The notes beneath the pieces were generated by a model. The model was not told the origin of the DNA. It was given only the letters and a program-made list of their open reading frames with translations, and made no database searches. Positions 1 to 8,709 of a stretch of 23,151 nucleotides of DNA are shown piece by piece (position 1 is the stretch's first letter; every line of letters begins with the position of its first letter). Origin of the DNA: Pseudomonadota bacterium (GTDB lineage: Bacteria > Pseudomonadota > Alphaproteobacteria > Rhizobiales > Hyphomicrobiaceae); assembly GCA_023405815.1 (NCBI GenBank), contig JAEXXM010000021.1, forward strand, positions 1 through 23,151, written 5' to 3'. The position numbers and the translations under genes are program-made.

Positions 1-775
1 CGGCGGCGATCGCCGGCACGAAGACGGCCAGTCCGAACACGGCGATCGCCGCCAGGATGCACGATGCCGCCTGCGTCAGGGTGATCTCGCCCGCCGGCCG
101 GATCAACGTGCCGAACAGCGTGGCACCGATGCCGATCACGATCGCCAGCACCATGAGCTTGATGCCGGAGGAGATGACATTGCCGAGTACGCGCTCGGCG
201 AGGAACGCGGTCTGGCCGAACAAGGCGAACGGGACCAGCACGAAGCCTGCCAGCACCGTCAGCTTGAACTCGATGATGGCGATGAACAGCTGGACGGAGA
301 GGACGAAGAAGGCGAGGAGCACGATCGCCCACGCGAGCATCAGCACGGCGATGGTGGCAAAGTTGGAGAAGAAGGTCGTGAAGCCCATCAGCTCGCCGGC
401 CTTCTCCAAGAGCGGCTTGGAGGCCGTATAGCCGGTCGAGGCGACGAACCCCGGCCGCATCAGGTCGGCGGCGGTGAGCGACGTGCCCGACGCCTTCAAT
501 CCCAGTCCCGCAAACGACTGGAAGACGATGTCGGCGAGCTCCTTGAAGTTGGAGAGCAGAAGCGCAAAGAAGCCGACGTACAGCACCTTCTTGATCAGCT
601 GGGCTGGAACGTTGTCCTCGCCCATCAGCGCCCAGAACAAGCCGGCGAGCGTGACGTCAATCGCCACGAGCACGCTCGTCAGGAAGGCGACGTCTCCGGC
701 GAGGAGACCGAACCCGCTGTCGATGTAGCGGGAGAAGGTCTCGGTGAAGCGGTCGATGATCGCGAGATCGTCCAT
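1..775 (-). CDS. trbL: TrbL, P-type conjugal transfer inner-membrane protein (3' end outside window)
   Basis: TrbL is the polytopic inner-membrane (VirB6-like) channel component of the trb mating-pair-formation type IV secretion system. Reading leftward from an ATG at 775, the frame stays open for 258 codons to the window edge, so the C-terminal part is missing. The protein starts MDDLAIIDRFTETFSRYI. It then shows several hydrophobic segments separated by short polar loops, for example VLYVGFFALLL, a long one ending FFVLSVQLFIAIIEFKL, and LMVLAIVIGIGATLF, which is the TrbL layout. A good Shine-Dalgarno (AGAGGA) sits 5 bases before the ATG. It follows trbJ after about 140 bases, where trbK is usual. 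The next expected genes to the left would be trbF, trbG and trbI. Identification rests on topology, sequence flavour and position. Confidence 0.9.
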   Translation of the reverse strand, partial: MDDLAIIDRFTETFSRYIDSGFGLLAGDVAFLTSVLVAIDVTLAGLFWALMGEDNVPAQLIKKVLYVGFFALLLSNFKELADIVFQSFAGLGLKASGTSLTAADLMRPGFVASTGYTASKPLLEKAGELMGFTTFFSNFATIAVLMLAWAIVLLAFFVLSVQLFIAIIEFKLTVLAGFVLVPFALFGQTAFLAERVLGNVISSGIKLMVLAIVIGIGATLFGTLIRPAGEITLTQAASCILAAIAVFGLAVFVPAIAA

Positions 776-915
776 GGGGTCCTCTGGGGCCGGGCAGAGC
801 TCCGCCGTCGGCGGAAAGTCTCCGCCGCCCGTCGTGTTCGTTGTGGGGCGTCAGAAAGCGGCTAGGGCGGTCGCAGGCGACAGCGGTATGGGGCGCGTGC
901 GCACATCTCCATGTC
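776..915 (-). other. trbJ-trbL gap with no convincing trbK
   Basis: In trb operons a small lipoprotein or entry-exclusion gene, trbK, normally sits between trbJ and trbL. Here the 140-base gap offers only a 16-codon ATG frame directly after the trbJ stop. The one long open frame that crosses the gap gives Arg/Pro/His-rich sequence with no signal peptide or lipobox. The gap is therefore called as lacking an intact trbK. Confidence 0.5.
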
Positions 916-1635
916 CTATCGGCCGTAGGCGGATCCCGTGCCGACAAAGGCTTCGAAACGCTGGCGGGCTTCCGCCTCGGTGGCGAGATCGCGGGCGCGT
1001 GTCAGCGTCTCGGCACGCGCTTGCGCAGCGAGGAGCCCCTGCAGCGCCAGCGACTGCTTGACGCTAAGCCCTGTGAGCTCGTTTCCGGCTTGGGTGGCTT
1101 CAAGGGCACCGACGGCGTTGCGCGAGCTTGCCAGGGCGTCGCCGAGCAGACGGGTGTCGATCTCGACGCTATCGGCAATCTGGCCCTGCACCAGCGCCGA
1201 GCGCCGGAAGGCGGCGTATTCCTCCTCCCATCGGCTCTCGGCGTTGCGCAGCACCTCGTCGGAGGAGATCGCGGCCGAGACTTGCCCGGGAAAGATTTGA
1301 TCGTAGCCGCTTTGCGTCGCCTGCAGCCGCAAGGCGATGCCTTCTCCGGCGTGAATCTGGCTTTGGATGTCGGCGAGCGCGCGCTGCAGATCGGGGGAGA
1401 TCGTCGCGCCGAGCGGTGCCAGGTTCTGGTCCATGCGTAGAAGGACCTGCGCCTGGTTCTGCAGCGCGCGGATCTGGTTGTTGATCTGCTCGAGCGCCCG
1501 CGCGGCGGAAAGCAGGTTCTGCTGGTAGTTCGACGGATCGAATACCGTCATCTGCGCGTGCGATGGCGGCACGCTGGCAGTCAGAATGCCGGTAGCAACC
1601 GGCAGCATCATGAGCGTTCTGCGACGGGGCGTCAT
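916..1635 (-). CDS. trbJ: TrbJ, P-type conjugal transfer protein
   Basis: TrbJ is a periplasmic, VirB5-like component of the trb type IV secretion system, needed for pilus or mating-pair formation. The 239-residue product has a Sec signal peptide (MTPRRR, a hydrophobic core, then PPSHA before QM at about residue 28). A mature part follows that begins TVFDPSNYQQNLLSAARALE, a characteristic TrbJ opening. The rest is almost entirely helical and Gln/Ala-rich (INNQIRALQNQAQVLLRM), as expected for this coiled-coil family. The ATG overlaps the trbE stop codon as ATGA, which implies translational coupling. The length is normal for alphaproteobacterial TrbJ. Confidence 0.93.
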   Translation of the reverse strand: MTPRRRTLMMLPVATGILTASVPPSHAQMTVFDPSNYQQNLLSAARALEQINNQIRALQNQAQVLLRMDQNLAPLGATISPDLQRALADIQSQIHAGEGIALRLQATQSGYDQIFPGQVSAAISSDEVLRNAESRWEEEYAAFRRSALVQGQIADSVEIDTRLLGDALASSRNAVGALEATQAGNELTGLSVKQSLALQGLLAAQARAETLTRARDLATEAEARQRFEAFVGTGSAYGR

Positions 1636-4289
1636 TGGGCAGCTCCTTTTGTCTTGCTTGGGGCGACGCGGAAGGGTGAGAGCCGCTCGGGCAATGGCGG
1701 GCCACCCGGCAGTCCGGGCAGTGGCGTGCGTTCCTGCACGGGAGCATTGGCAGACTTCGGCGCCTTGCGTGCGAATGCCTCGCGATCCTTGTTACACTCC
1801 TTGGGCTCTTCCGGTGCCTCGGGTTGCACTGCCCCGTTCCGTGCTGCCGCGGGAAGTGGCGGCGGCATCCCTGCCGGTTCTGGCCAACTCCCGAGGAGCT
1901 CGGCTGCCCAGTCGAGGTTCTTGGATGCGAGGAACTGCGCTGCGAAGTTTTTTGGATCGCTCGCCTCGAGACAGCGATCGATGAGCCGCTGATCCTCAGG
2001 CGAGGAGGCGCCACACAGGGCGAGCGCCACCGGCCCGAGACCCAGCGCGAAGAGGCGATTGCCGCGGGGCGTCTGGGCATAATAGTCGCGTTTCGGCGTT
2101 GCCGTGCTCAGGATCTCGATCTGGCGGGCATTGAGCCCGAAGCGCTCATAGACCGCCCGCGCCTGCGGCTCCAGCGCGCGATCGTTGGGCAGGAAGATGC
2201 GGGTCGGGCAGCTCTCGATGAGGGCCGGGGCGATGGTCGAGCGCTCGATGTCGGCCAGCGACTGGGTGGCGAAGACGACGGCAACATTGCGCTTGCGCAA
2301 GGTCTTGAGCCATTCGCGGATGCGGGCGGCGAACAGCGCGTCGTCGAGGAAGGTCCAGGCCTCGTCGAGCACCAGCAAGGTCGGCCGGCCGTCGAAGCGC
2401 GCCTCGAGGCGGTGGAACAGATACGTCAGCACCGGCGGAATCAGCGCCTTGTGCGCCATCAGCTGCTCGAGCTCGATGTGCAGCACGTCCGTCTCGGCAA
2501 TCTCTTCCGACGAGCCATCGAGAAGCCGGCCATAGGCGCCTTCCAGCGTATAGGGCGATAAGGCGGCGACCAGCGCCGCTGACTGGATGAGCACGGCAAG
2601 CCCGGTCAGGGTGCGCTCGGCGCGCGGCGCCGAAGCCAGACTCTTGAGAGCGGTCCACACCGCGTCCTTGACGTCGGGCGTGACGCGCACGCCTTCGGCC
2701 GTCAGAAGCGCCGTCACCCATTGCAGGGCGAAGGCGATCTCGCCCGGCTCGTCGATCCGCGCGAGCGGCTGCAGGGACAGCGTGCCCTCGAGACCGAGAT
2801 CGATGCTGGCGCCGCCCATGGCGAGGGTTGCGGCGCGGGCCGAGCGGCCGCGGTCGAAGAGCACGACCTGTGCACCAATGAAGCGGCGGAACTGCAGCGC
2901 CAGCAAGGCGAGGAGCACCGACTTGCCGGCACCGGTCGGGCCGACAATGAGCGTATGGCCGACGTCGCCGACGTGCAGATCGAGACGGAAGGGCGTTGCG
3001 CCACGCGTCTCTGCCATCATCAGCGCCGGCGCGTTGAGGTGGCGGTTCATCTCCGGCCCGGCCCACACGGCTGAGACCGGCATCATGTGGGCGAGGTTCA
3101 AGGTGTGCACGATCGGCTGGCGCACATTGGCGTAGGGGTTGCCGGGCAGCGAGCCGAGCCAGGCTTCCACGGCATTCAAGGTCTCGCGGATGGTGACGAA
3201 GCCGCGGGTGTTGATGATACGCTCCACCGCGAGCAGCTTCTCGTTCGCCCGGCGCACATCGGCATCGGCGACGACGATGGCGGTGGTCAGGTAACCGAAC
3301 GCCACGTCGTCCTGTCCGAGCTCCTGCAGTGCCTCATCGGCATCGATCGCCTTGTTGTCAGCATCGGGATCGACGAGCGCGGTCTCGCGGTTGAACATGA
3401 CCTCACGCAGGACGGCGCCGACCGACTTGCGCTTGGCAAACCATTGGCGCCGCAGCCGCGTCAGGTGGCGCGTCGCCTCGGTCTTGTCGAGGGCGATCCA
3501 CCTCGCCGTCCAGCGGTAGGCAAAGCCCAGATCATTGAGGGCATCGAGTAGTCCCGGCACGGTGGCATTGGGGAAGCCGAGCACGGTGAGAACACGCAGA
3601 TGCTGATCGCCGAGCTTCGGCTCGAGGCCGCCAAGGAGCGGGCGGTCGCAAAGGATGGCGTCGATGTGTGCGGGGATCGCCGGCATGGCGACCGGGTGTC
3701 GCTTGTCGGAGATCGTGCCATGCAGGTAGGTGAGCGTCGCCGCATCATCGAGCGCCTCCGCCTCGGGCAGGATGGTGGCAAGCATCTGCAGCGCCCGCTC
3801 GGTTTCGGTGATGAACCATTCGAGCTGGGCCTGCGGCTCGACCGCGATCGTCGTCGCGTCGCTGCGCTCATACAGCAGCCGATCGGCCCGCGCCTCGTTC
3901 TCGGGCGGCGGCAGATAAAGGAATGTCAGGTAGTAGCGGCTCTCGTGGTGCGCGCCGTCGGCGCTGAACGCCGCATAGCGCTCCTGATCGACGAGCCATG
4001 ACGCCGGATCGGCGAAGCACGCCCCCGGATACTGGTTAGCGGGAATGCGGCTCGCTTCGAAAAAGAGCGCCCAGCCGGCACCGAAGCGCTTCAAGATATT
4101 GTTGAGGCGGGCGGTCACGGAGACGAGCTCGGCCTCGGTGGCGCTGTCGAGATCGGGACCGCGATAGCGCAGCGTGCGCTGGAAGGACCCGTCCTTGTTG
4201 AGGACGACGCCCGGCGCCACCAGGCAGGCCCAGGGGAGATAATCGGCAAGGCCGGTTGATTTCTTGCGGTACTCGGTAAGATTCAGCAT
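1632..4289 (-). CDS. trbE: TrbE, conjugal transfer ATPase (VirB4 family)
   Basis: TrbE is the VirB4-class cytoplasmic ATPase that powers assembly of and transport by the trb type IV secretion system. From the chosen ATG at 4289 the product has 885 residues and opens MLNLTEYRKK, the usual TrbE start. An AAGGGAG ribosome binding site lies just upstream, and the 40 further in-frame codons upstream are not TrbE-like. Walker A is GPTGAGKS at 450-457 and Walker B is LLVLDEAW near 638-645, followed by a VVFATQSLADI motif. Residues after about 800 form a Pro/Ala/Glu-rich tail of some 85 residues. As I recall the family this is longer than usual. The gene overlaps trbD by 7 bases and the trbJ start by 4, so it sits inside a tight operon. 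Confidence 0.95.
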   Translation of the reverse strand: MLNLTEYRKKSTGLADYLPWACLVAPGVVLNKDGSFQRTLRYRGPDLDSATEAELVSVTARLNNILKRFGAGWALFFEASRIPANQYPGACFADPASWLVDQERYAAFSADGAHHESRYYLTFLYLPPPENEARADRLLYERSDATTIAVEPQAQLEWFITETERALQMLATILPEAEALDDAATLTYLHGTISDKRHPVAMPAIPAHIDAILCDRPLLGGLEPKLGDQHLRVLTVLGFPNATVPGLLDALNDLGFAYRWTARWIALDKTEATRHLTRLRRQWFAKRKSVGAVLREVMFNRETALVDPDADNKAIDADEALQELGQDDVAFGYLTTAIVVADADVRRANEKLLAVERIINTRGFVTIRETLNAVEAWLGSLPGNPYANVRQPIVHTLNLAHMMPVSAVWAGPEMNRHLNAPALMMAETRGATPFRLDLHVGDVGHTLIVGPTGAGKSVLLALLALQFRRFIGAQVVLFDRGRSARAATLAMGGASIDLGLEGTLSLQPLARIDEPGEIAFALQWVTALLTAEGVRVTPDVKDAVWTALKSLASAPRAERTLTGLAVLIQSAALVAALSPYTLEGAYGRLLDGSSEEIAETDVLHIELEQLMAHKALIPPVLTYLFHRLEARFDGRPTLLVLDEAWTFLDDALFAARIREWLKTLRKRNVAVVFATQSLADIERSTIAPALIESCPTRIFLPNDRALEPQARAVYERFGLNARQIEILSTATPKRDYYAQTPRGNRLFALGLGPVALALCGASSPEDQRLIDRCLEASDPKNFAAQFLASKNLDWAAELLGSWPEPAGMPPPLPAAARNGAVQPEAPEEPKECNKDREAFARKAPKSANAPVQERTPLPGLPGGPPLPERLSPFRVAPSKTKGAAQ

Positions 4290-4555
4290 GTGAGCGCTCC
4301 CTTGTGGCGGGCATGACGGGAGAGCACGGTGAGAAACGCCGGGTCCTTGCGTGTGACCCAAACCGCGAGTGCGTGCCCGATAACCCAGATCAGAAACCCG
4401 GCAAGCCACAAGCGCAGGCCGAGGCCGATCGCGGCGGCGAGTGTTCCGTTGAGGATGGCGAAGTTGCGCGGGCTGCCGGCCAGCAGGATCGGCTCGGTCA
4501 GCGCGCGATGCAGGACGACCTCGTAGCCTGGGATGGTGGATGGTTGACCGATCAT
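4283..4555 (-). CDS. trbD: TrbD, conjugal transfer inner-membrane protein (VirB3-like)
   Basis: TrbD is the small VirB3-like membrane partner of the TrbE ATPase. From the ATG at 4555 it has 90 residues. A conserved opening (IPGYEVVLHRALTEPILLAG) is followed by two hydrophobic segments at about 33-47 and 50-68, then a charged tail. An alternative GTG start four codons upstream (4567) lies only about two bases from the GGAG ribosome binding site. The ATG, about 11 bases away, is therefore preferred, although neither spacing is ideal. The stop overlaps the trbE start by 7 bases, and the gene follows trbC closely. Order and topology make the identity firm. Confidence 0.9.
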   Translation of the reverse strand: MIGQPSTIPGYEVVLHRALTEPILLAGSPRNFAILNGTLAAAIGLGLRLWLAGFLIWVIGHALAVWVTRKDPAFLTVLSRHARHKGALTC

Positions 4556-4575
4556 GGGTTGTGACACTCCGCGCT

Positions 4576-4917
4576 TCAGTTGATGAGGGCGCCGCCGGCG
4601 AAGGAGAAGAACGACAGGAAGAAGGAGGTGGCGGCGAAGGCGATCGACAGACCGAACACGATTTGTATGAGACGCCGCAGGCCGCCGCCCATGTCGCCGA
4701 AGGCGAGGCTTAATCCAGTGACGATGATGACGATGACGGCGATGACCTTGGCGACGGGGCCTTCGATCGACTCCAGGATGCGCTGCAACGGCGCCTCCCA
4801 GGGCATGCCGGAGCCAGCGGCCTGGGTTGTATCGGTCATGACCACGATAGCGAGGGCGGTGCAGAGCGCTAGCGCCGCAACGCGCCGCAACAGTCGCAAT
4901 GAATTCAGCCAGAGCAT
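4576..4917 (-). CDS. trbC: TrbC, conjugal pilin (VirB2-like)
   Basis: TrbC is the VirB2-like prepilin that is processed into the conjugative pilus subunit. The start at 4917 follows a GGGGAG ribosome binding site and gives 113 residues. A basic, hydrophobic signal peptide (MLWLNSLRLLRRVAAL) ends near TTQAA at about residue 34. Two long hydrophobic helices follow, with a short GDMGGGLRRL loop between them (residues 74-83), which is the classical pilin hairpin topology. A longer frame exists upstream, but its translation is Arg-rich, lies antisense-like over trbB and has no pilin character. The gene lies 14 bases after trbB. Confidence 0.93.
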   Translation of the reverse strand: MLWLNSLRLLRRVAALALCTALAIVVMTDTTQAAGSGMPWEAPLQRILESIEGPVAKVIAVIVIIVTGLSLAFGDMGGGLRRLIQIVFGLSIAFAATSFFLSFFSFAGGALIN

Positions 4918-4931
4918 GCGCGCCTCTCCCC

Positions 4932-5921
4932 TCAAACCGTGTGCAAGGCGGGCCGCTGGAGCGGCTCCAGCTCGTAGTCGCCGTCGTCGTCGAGCCCTAT
5001 CACCTCGAGCACGCTCTCGACGCGGCGGCTGATGCCGCGCCCGGCGAGAAACACGATGACGTCGATCGCCTCGGCGATGAGCTCGCGCGGCACCGTGACG
5101 ACGGCCTCCTGCACGAGCTGCTCGAGCCGGTAGAGTCCGGCCTCGGCGGAGTTGGCATGCACGGTGGTGATGCCGCCGGGATGGCCGGTGTTCCAGGCCT
5201 TCAGCATGTCGAGAGCTTCCGGCCCACGCACCTCGCCGACGATAATGCGGTCGGGGCGCAGCCGCAGTGTCGAGCGCACCAGATCGGCGAGCGATGCGAC
5301 ACCCGGCTTGGTGCGTAGCGCCACGCAATCGGCGGCCGCGCACTTGAGCTCGCGGGTGTCCTCCAGGATCAGCACACGCTCGCTCATGTCGGCGACCTCG
5401 GCGAGCAGCGCATTGACCAGCGTGGTCTTGCCCGACGATGTGCCCCCGACGACGAGGATGTTCTTGCGCGCGCGCACGGCATGCGCCAGGGCTGCCGTTT
5501 GGGGCGCGGACATGATGCCCGCGGTCCCATAGTCAGCGAGGCGGTAGAGGACATCCGCCGGCCTGCGTACGGCAAAGCAGGGTGCTGGAGCGACCGGTGG
5601 CATCACGCCCTCGAAGCGCTCGCCCGTCTCGGGGAGCTCGGCAGACACGATCGGCGCCTTGTCGTGCACCTCGCGGCGGACGTGGGCAGCGACGAGCCGG
5701 ATAATGCGCTCAGCCTCCGCGCTGCCGATGCGCTCGCCGGTATCCTGGCGGCCGACGGCTGCGCGATCGATCCACAGTTTGCCGTCGGGATTGACCATGA
5801 CCTCAATCACCGTCGGATCGGCGAGCGCGGCAGCGATGACCGGGCCGAAGGCGGTGCGCAGCATTTGCCGGCGGCGGCCTTGCGCAACCTCGGCAGCAGG
5901 TACGGGCGCTGGATCAGTCAC
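4932..5921 (-). CDS. trbB: TrbB, P-type conjugative transfer ATPase (VirB11 family)
   Basis: TrbB is the hexameric VirB11-type secretion ATPase at the cytoplasmic base of the trb system. The 329-residue product shows the full motif set: Walker A GGTSSGKTT at 159-167, Asp box LILEDTREL near 184-192, Walker B RIIVGEVRG near 225-233 and His box GHPGGITTVHAN at 246-257. The start is a GTG at 5921 that overlaps the end of the copG-like gene by 8 bases (GTGACTGA), so translation is probably coupled. Length and motif spacing match the family. It is the first recognised mating-pair-formation gene after the traG/copG pair. Confidence 0.96.
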   Translation of the reverse strand: MTDPAPVPAAEVAQGRRRQMLRTAFGPVIAAALADPTVIEVMVNPDGKLWIDRAAVGRQDTGERIGSAEAERIIRLVAAHVRREVHDKAPIVSAELPETGERFEGVMPPVAPAPCFAVRRPADVLYRLADYGTAGIMSAPQTAALAHAVRARKNILVVGGTSSGKTTLVNALLAEVADMSERVLILEDTRELKCAAADCVALRTKPGVASLADLVRSTLRLRPDRIIVGEVRGPEALDMLKAWNTGHPGGITTVHANSAEAGLYRLEQLVQEAVVTVPRELIAEAIDVIVFLAGRGISRRVESVLEVIGLDDDGDYELEPLQRPALHTV

Positions 5922-6435
5922 GGGGCTTCTCCCCTTGCGAACTGGATTGGGTCCCTTGGCCGTTGCGGTGGCTGGAACGGTTCTTTAGGGGCGCGTCGTC
6001 GCCCGCCGTGACAAAGAGGTCGGGGTCGTTGACGGCGATGGTCTCCAGAACCTCGGAGACGAGCCGGTGGTCCCCGGCGAGGCGGCGACCGATCTGGGCG
6101 ACGAAGACCTGGAAGCGCTCCTTACCCAGGAGTCGTGCCGGCTCCTGCTCGCTCTGCGGTAGCGGTGGCGTGATCGTGAGGTAGTAGCGCACGAACAGCG
6201 CCAGCGTTTCGGTAACGATGGCGACATCGCGCTTGATCGTCGCCACCGACTTGCTCAGCTCGTCGAGCCGACGGGCGAGACCTCCCTCGATGCCAGGATG
6301 CTGCTGCGGCGTAAGGCTCAAGCGCAGCGCCTCCTCGACCAGGGCGGATTTGGCGCCGTTGCGCTGCCCCGCGACGAGATCGAACTGCCGCGCGAGCGGC
6401 CGCGAGAGATAGAGTGTATAGCGCTTTTTTCTCAT
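5914..6435 (-). CDS. CopG-like ribbon-helix-helix protein of the trb operon
   Basis: The 173-residue protein begins MRKKRYTLYLSRPLARQF and continues through KSALVEEALRLSL. This is the strand-helix-helix pattern of CopG/MetJ-type DNA-binding proteins (residues about 4-42). The remainder is a predicted helical region, with TETLALFVRYYL resembling a short hydrophobic helix, and a Ser/Gln-rich tail. Proteins of this kind lie between traG and trbB in many alphaproteobacterial conjugative elements. They may repress the operon or help at the transfer origin; neither role is shown here. Its ATG abuts the traG stop codon directly and its 3' end overlaps trbB, so it is co-transcribed with both. Confidence 0.85.
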   Translation of the reverse strand: MRKKRYTLYLSRPLARQFDLVAGQRNGAKSALVEEALRLSLTPQQHPGIEGGLARRLDELSKSVATIKRDVAIVTETLALFVRYYLTITPPLPQSEQEPARLLGKERFQVFVAQIGRRLAGDHRLVSEVLETIAVNDPDLFVTAGDDAPLKNRSSHRNGQGTQSSSQGEKPRD

Positions 6436-8427
6436 CTAAAGACGCAGCCCCGGAAACTGGATTACGTACTCGAGGTCCTCGCTTGCGGCCGGCGTCTCCT
6501 CAGGCGCCACCTCCTGCGGCCCCGCTGCAAACAGCGGCAGATCGCTCACGAGACGCGTTGTCCTCTCCTTCTTGCGGCGTGCGGACTCGGGCCGACGAAC
6601 GCGGATATCGTCCTGCGCGCCGTCGGAGGTCACGAGCTCCGACCAGGCCTTGTCGAGACGCGCATCGGTGCTGCGGGTCTGGCCGGACCAGTCATTGCTG
6701 TGTGCGGGGGGCGCGTCGACGGCCTCATCCGCCTCGTGCTTTAAAGCCGGCAGGCATCGCGCCAGGAAGTTGCGGTCGGCGTAGTACCTGAGCTTGCGAG
6801 CGTGGATCGGCGGCACGCCCGACACGAGCACCAGCGCCTCGTCGTCGGGGAGTTGCAGGACCTCGCCGGGCGTCAGCAGCTGCCGCGGCGTCTCCTGCTG
6901 CGAGATCGTGGTGTGCGATAGCCAGGCCGACAGGCGCTTACCCGACAGGTTCGTCTGCCGCTTGAGCTCCGTCGCCGTGCCCAGCGCGTCGGACAGCCGC
7001 TTGGCCGTCCGCTCATCGTTGGGCGCGAAGGCAACGCGGACGTGGCAGTTGTCGAGGATCGCGTGATTGGTGCCGTAGGCCTTGTCGATCTGGTTGAGCG
7101 ACTGGGCGACAAGGAAGGCCCGCACCCCGTAGCCGGCCATGAAGGCGAGCGAGGATTCGAAGAAGTCGAGACGTCCGAGTGCGGGGAACTCGTCCAGCAT
7201 CAAGAGGAGCTGGCGCTGCGAGGGCTGCCCCGTGGCGGCCGGCAACGTCTCGGTCAGGCGGCGCGCGATCTGGTTGAGGATCAAGCGCATGAGCGGCTTG
7301 GTGCGCGAGATGTCCGACGGCGGCACGACCAGGTAGAGCGAGACGGGCCGCTCGGCGTGCATGAGATCGGCGATGCGCCAGTCGGACCGGGCGGTGTTGG
7401 CGGCGATCAGCGGATCGCGATAGAGGCCGAGGAAGCTCATGGCGGTCGAGACGACGCCGGAGCGCTCGTTCTCCGACTTGTTCAGAAGCTCGCGGGCGAC
7501 CGACGCCACAACGGGATGCGCCATCGGCGCCTCCGACGTGCCGAGGTGGTTGGTCGTCAGCATGATCTTGAGGGTGCGCAGGATCGAGCGCGATGGATCG
7601 GCGAGGAACGTCGCGACGCGCTCCAGCGTCTTATCCTCTTCGGCATAAAGGACGTGTAGAATCGCACCGGTCAGCAGGGCGTGCGCCGTCTTTTCCCAAT
7701 GGTCGCGCCGGTCGCGCGCGCCTTCCGGATCGACGAGAATGTCGGCGATGTTCTGGACGTCGCGCACCTCGTGCGCGCCCTTGCGCACCTCGAGCAGAGG
7801 ATTGAAGCGGGCTGACTTGCGATCGGTCGGGTCGAAGCGCAGGCAATGGGAGAACTGCGCGCGCCAGCCCGAGGTGAGCTCCCAATTCTCGCCCTTGATG
7901 TCGTGGACGACGGTGGAGCCGGTCCAAGTAAGCAGCGTCGGCAGCACGAGGCCCACACCCTTGCCGGAGCGCGTCGGCGCGACGGCGAGCACGTGCTCGG
8001 GGCCGCCGTGACGAAGATAGCGGTCGTCGTAGAGACCGAGGATGACACCGTTGTCGTTCAAGAGCCCAGCGCGCTCGATGTCGGATACGTCCGCCCAGCG
8101 GGCTGAGCCATAGGTCGTCGCGACGGACCTGCGGCTTGCCCGCCGGGCGGCTCCCCCGAGCGCGATGGCGCCGCTCAGCAGCCCCCCGGCTGCGGCGACA
8201 ATGCCAGCGCGCACGAACACATCCGGTGCCTCATGATCAAAGGCCAGCCACCAGGAGAAGAGCTGCCAGGGCGCATAGATCTTGATCCCGGCCAGCTCGG
8301 TCCACGACGCGCCAAGCGCGGCCTGATAGCCGAGCATGGCGGCGACCCACTGCGTGGCAGCCCACAAGCTGATAAGGGTCAGGACGGCGGCGGAGATGAC
8401 TTGTATTGCAAACGTCCGATCCGACAT
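6436..8427 (-). CDS. traG: TraG, type IV coupling protein (VirD4/TraG family)
   Basis: TraG is the coupling ATPase that brings the relaxase-DNA complex to the type IV secretion channel. From the ATG at 8427 (GGGGA ribosome binding site about 9 bases upstream) it has 663 residues. There are two N-terminal membrane segments at about 8-33 and 65-93. Walker A is APTRSGKG at 150-157 and Walker B is LLLMLDEF at 407-414, followed by VAQSLNQIDKAYG, a typical TraG/VirD4 segment. Twenty further codons are open upstream, but their sequence (MAAAHAHAERQ...) is not family-like. It is the first gene of the transfer block. In related elements a relaxase gene usually precedes it; none is seen here. Confidence 0.95.
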   Translation of the reverse strand: MSDRTFAIQVISAAVLTLISLWAATQWVAAMLGYQAALGASWTELAGIKIYAPWQLFSWWLAFDHEAPDVFVRAGIVAAAGGLLSGAIALGGAARRASRRSVATTYGSARWADVSDIERAGLLNDNGVILGLYDDRYLRHGGPEHVLAVAPTRSGKGVGLVLPTLLTWTGSTVVHDIKGENWELTSGWRAQFSHCLRFDPTDRKSARFNPLLEVRKGAHEVRDVQNIADILVDPEGARDRRDHWEKTAHALLTGAILHVLYAEEDKTLERVATFLADPSRSILRTLKIMLTTNHLGTSEAPMAHPVVASVARELLNKSENERSGVVSTAMSFLGLYRDPLIAANTARSDWRIADLMHAERPVSLYLVVPPSDISRTKPLMRLILNQIARRLTETLPAATGQPSQRQLLLMLDEFPALGRLDFFESSLAFMAGYGVRAFLVAQSLNQIDKAYGTNHAILDNCHVRVAFAPNDERTAKRLSDALGTATELKRQTNLSGKRLSAWLSHTTISQQETPRQLLTPGEVLQLPDDEALVLVSGVPPIHARKLRYYADRNFLARCLPALKHEADEAVDAPPAHSNDWSGQTRSTDARLDKAWSELVTSDGAQDDIRVRRPESARRKKERTTRLVSDLPLFAAGPQEVAPEETPAASEDLEYVIQFPGLRL

Positions 8428-8698
8428 GGCGCTCGTCCCCACACCGCATTCCAACTGCCGCTCAGCATGGGCGTGAGCAGCAGCCACGTGAATTGGGAAA
8501 CGCCGTGAAAAGAGGGATGATGCGGGAAGTCGCGGGAACGGCGCGTTCGACGCCAGCGTTGGTGCGTGCGCGATCAGGCATCATCGTTCATTTATGGGAG
8601 CACAGGCGGCATTCAGTCTCCTGGATGCGCTCCGCCACGCTGCGGCAAGTTAGGGCAGCAGCGTTCTTGGGTTGGCGATGCATGAAGCGAAGCGGCGC
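8428..8698. other. Noncoding gap upstream of traG
   Basis: This 271-base stretch separates DUF2493 from traG. It holds only very short frames: a 6-codon frame with a good CAGGAGA site and a 40-codon ATGATG frame without one. No relaxase remnant could be recognised. It may carry the traG promoter, but no convincing -35/-10 pair was identified. Confidence 0.4.
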
Positions 8699-8709
8699 CT
8701 AAGCGCCGC
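8692..8709 (-). terminator. GC hairpin at the DUF2493 stop codon
   Basis: A perfect 7-base inverted repeat (GCGGCGC / GCGCCGC) with a 4-base loop encloses the TAG stop of the DUF2493 gene. No T-run follows on the minus strand, so it is not a classical intrinsic terminator. It may slow 3' decay or attenuate transcription into traG. Confidence 0.35.

Noticed and set aside
657..947. A 96-codon frame spanning the trbJ-trbL gap as a trbK candidate
   Set aside because: The translation is Arg/His/Pro-rich without signal peptide or lipobox, and it runs through the starts of trbL and the end of trbJ out of phase.
8461..8600. A 40-codon minus-strand frame (starts ATGATG) upstream of traG as a small gene
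   Set aside because: No ribosome binding site and no recognisable sequence character; more likely chance.
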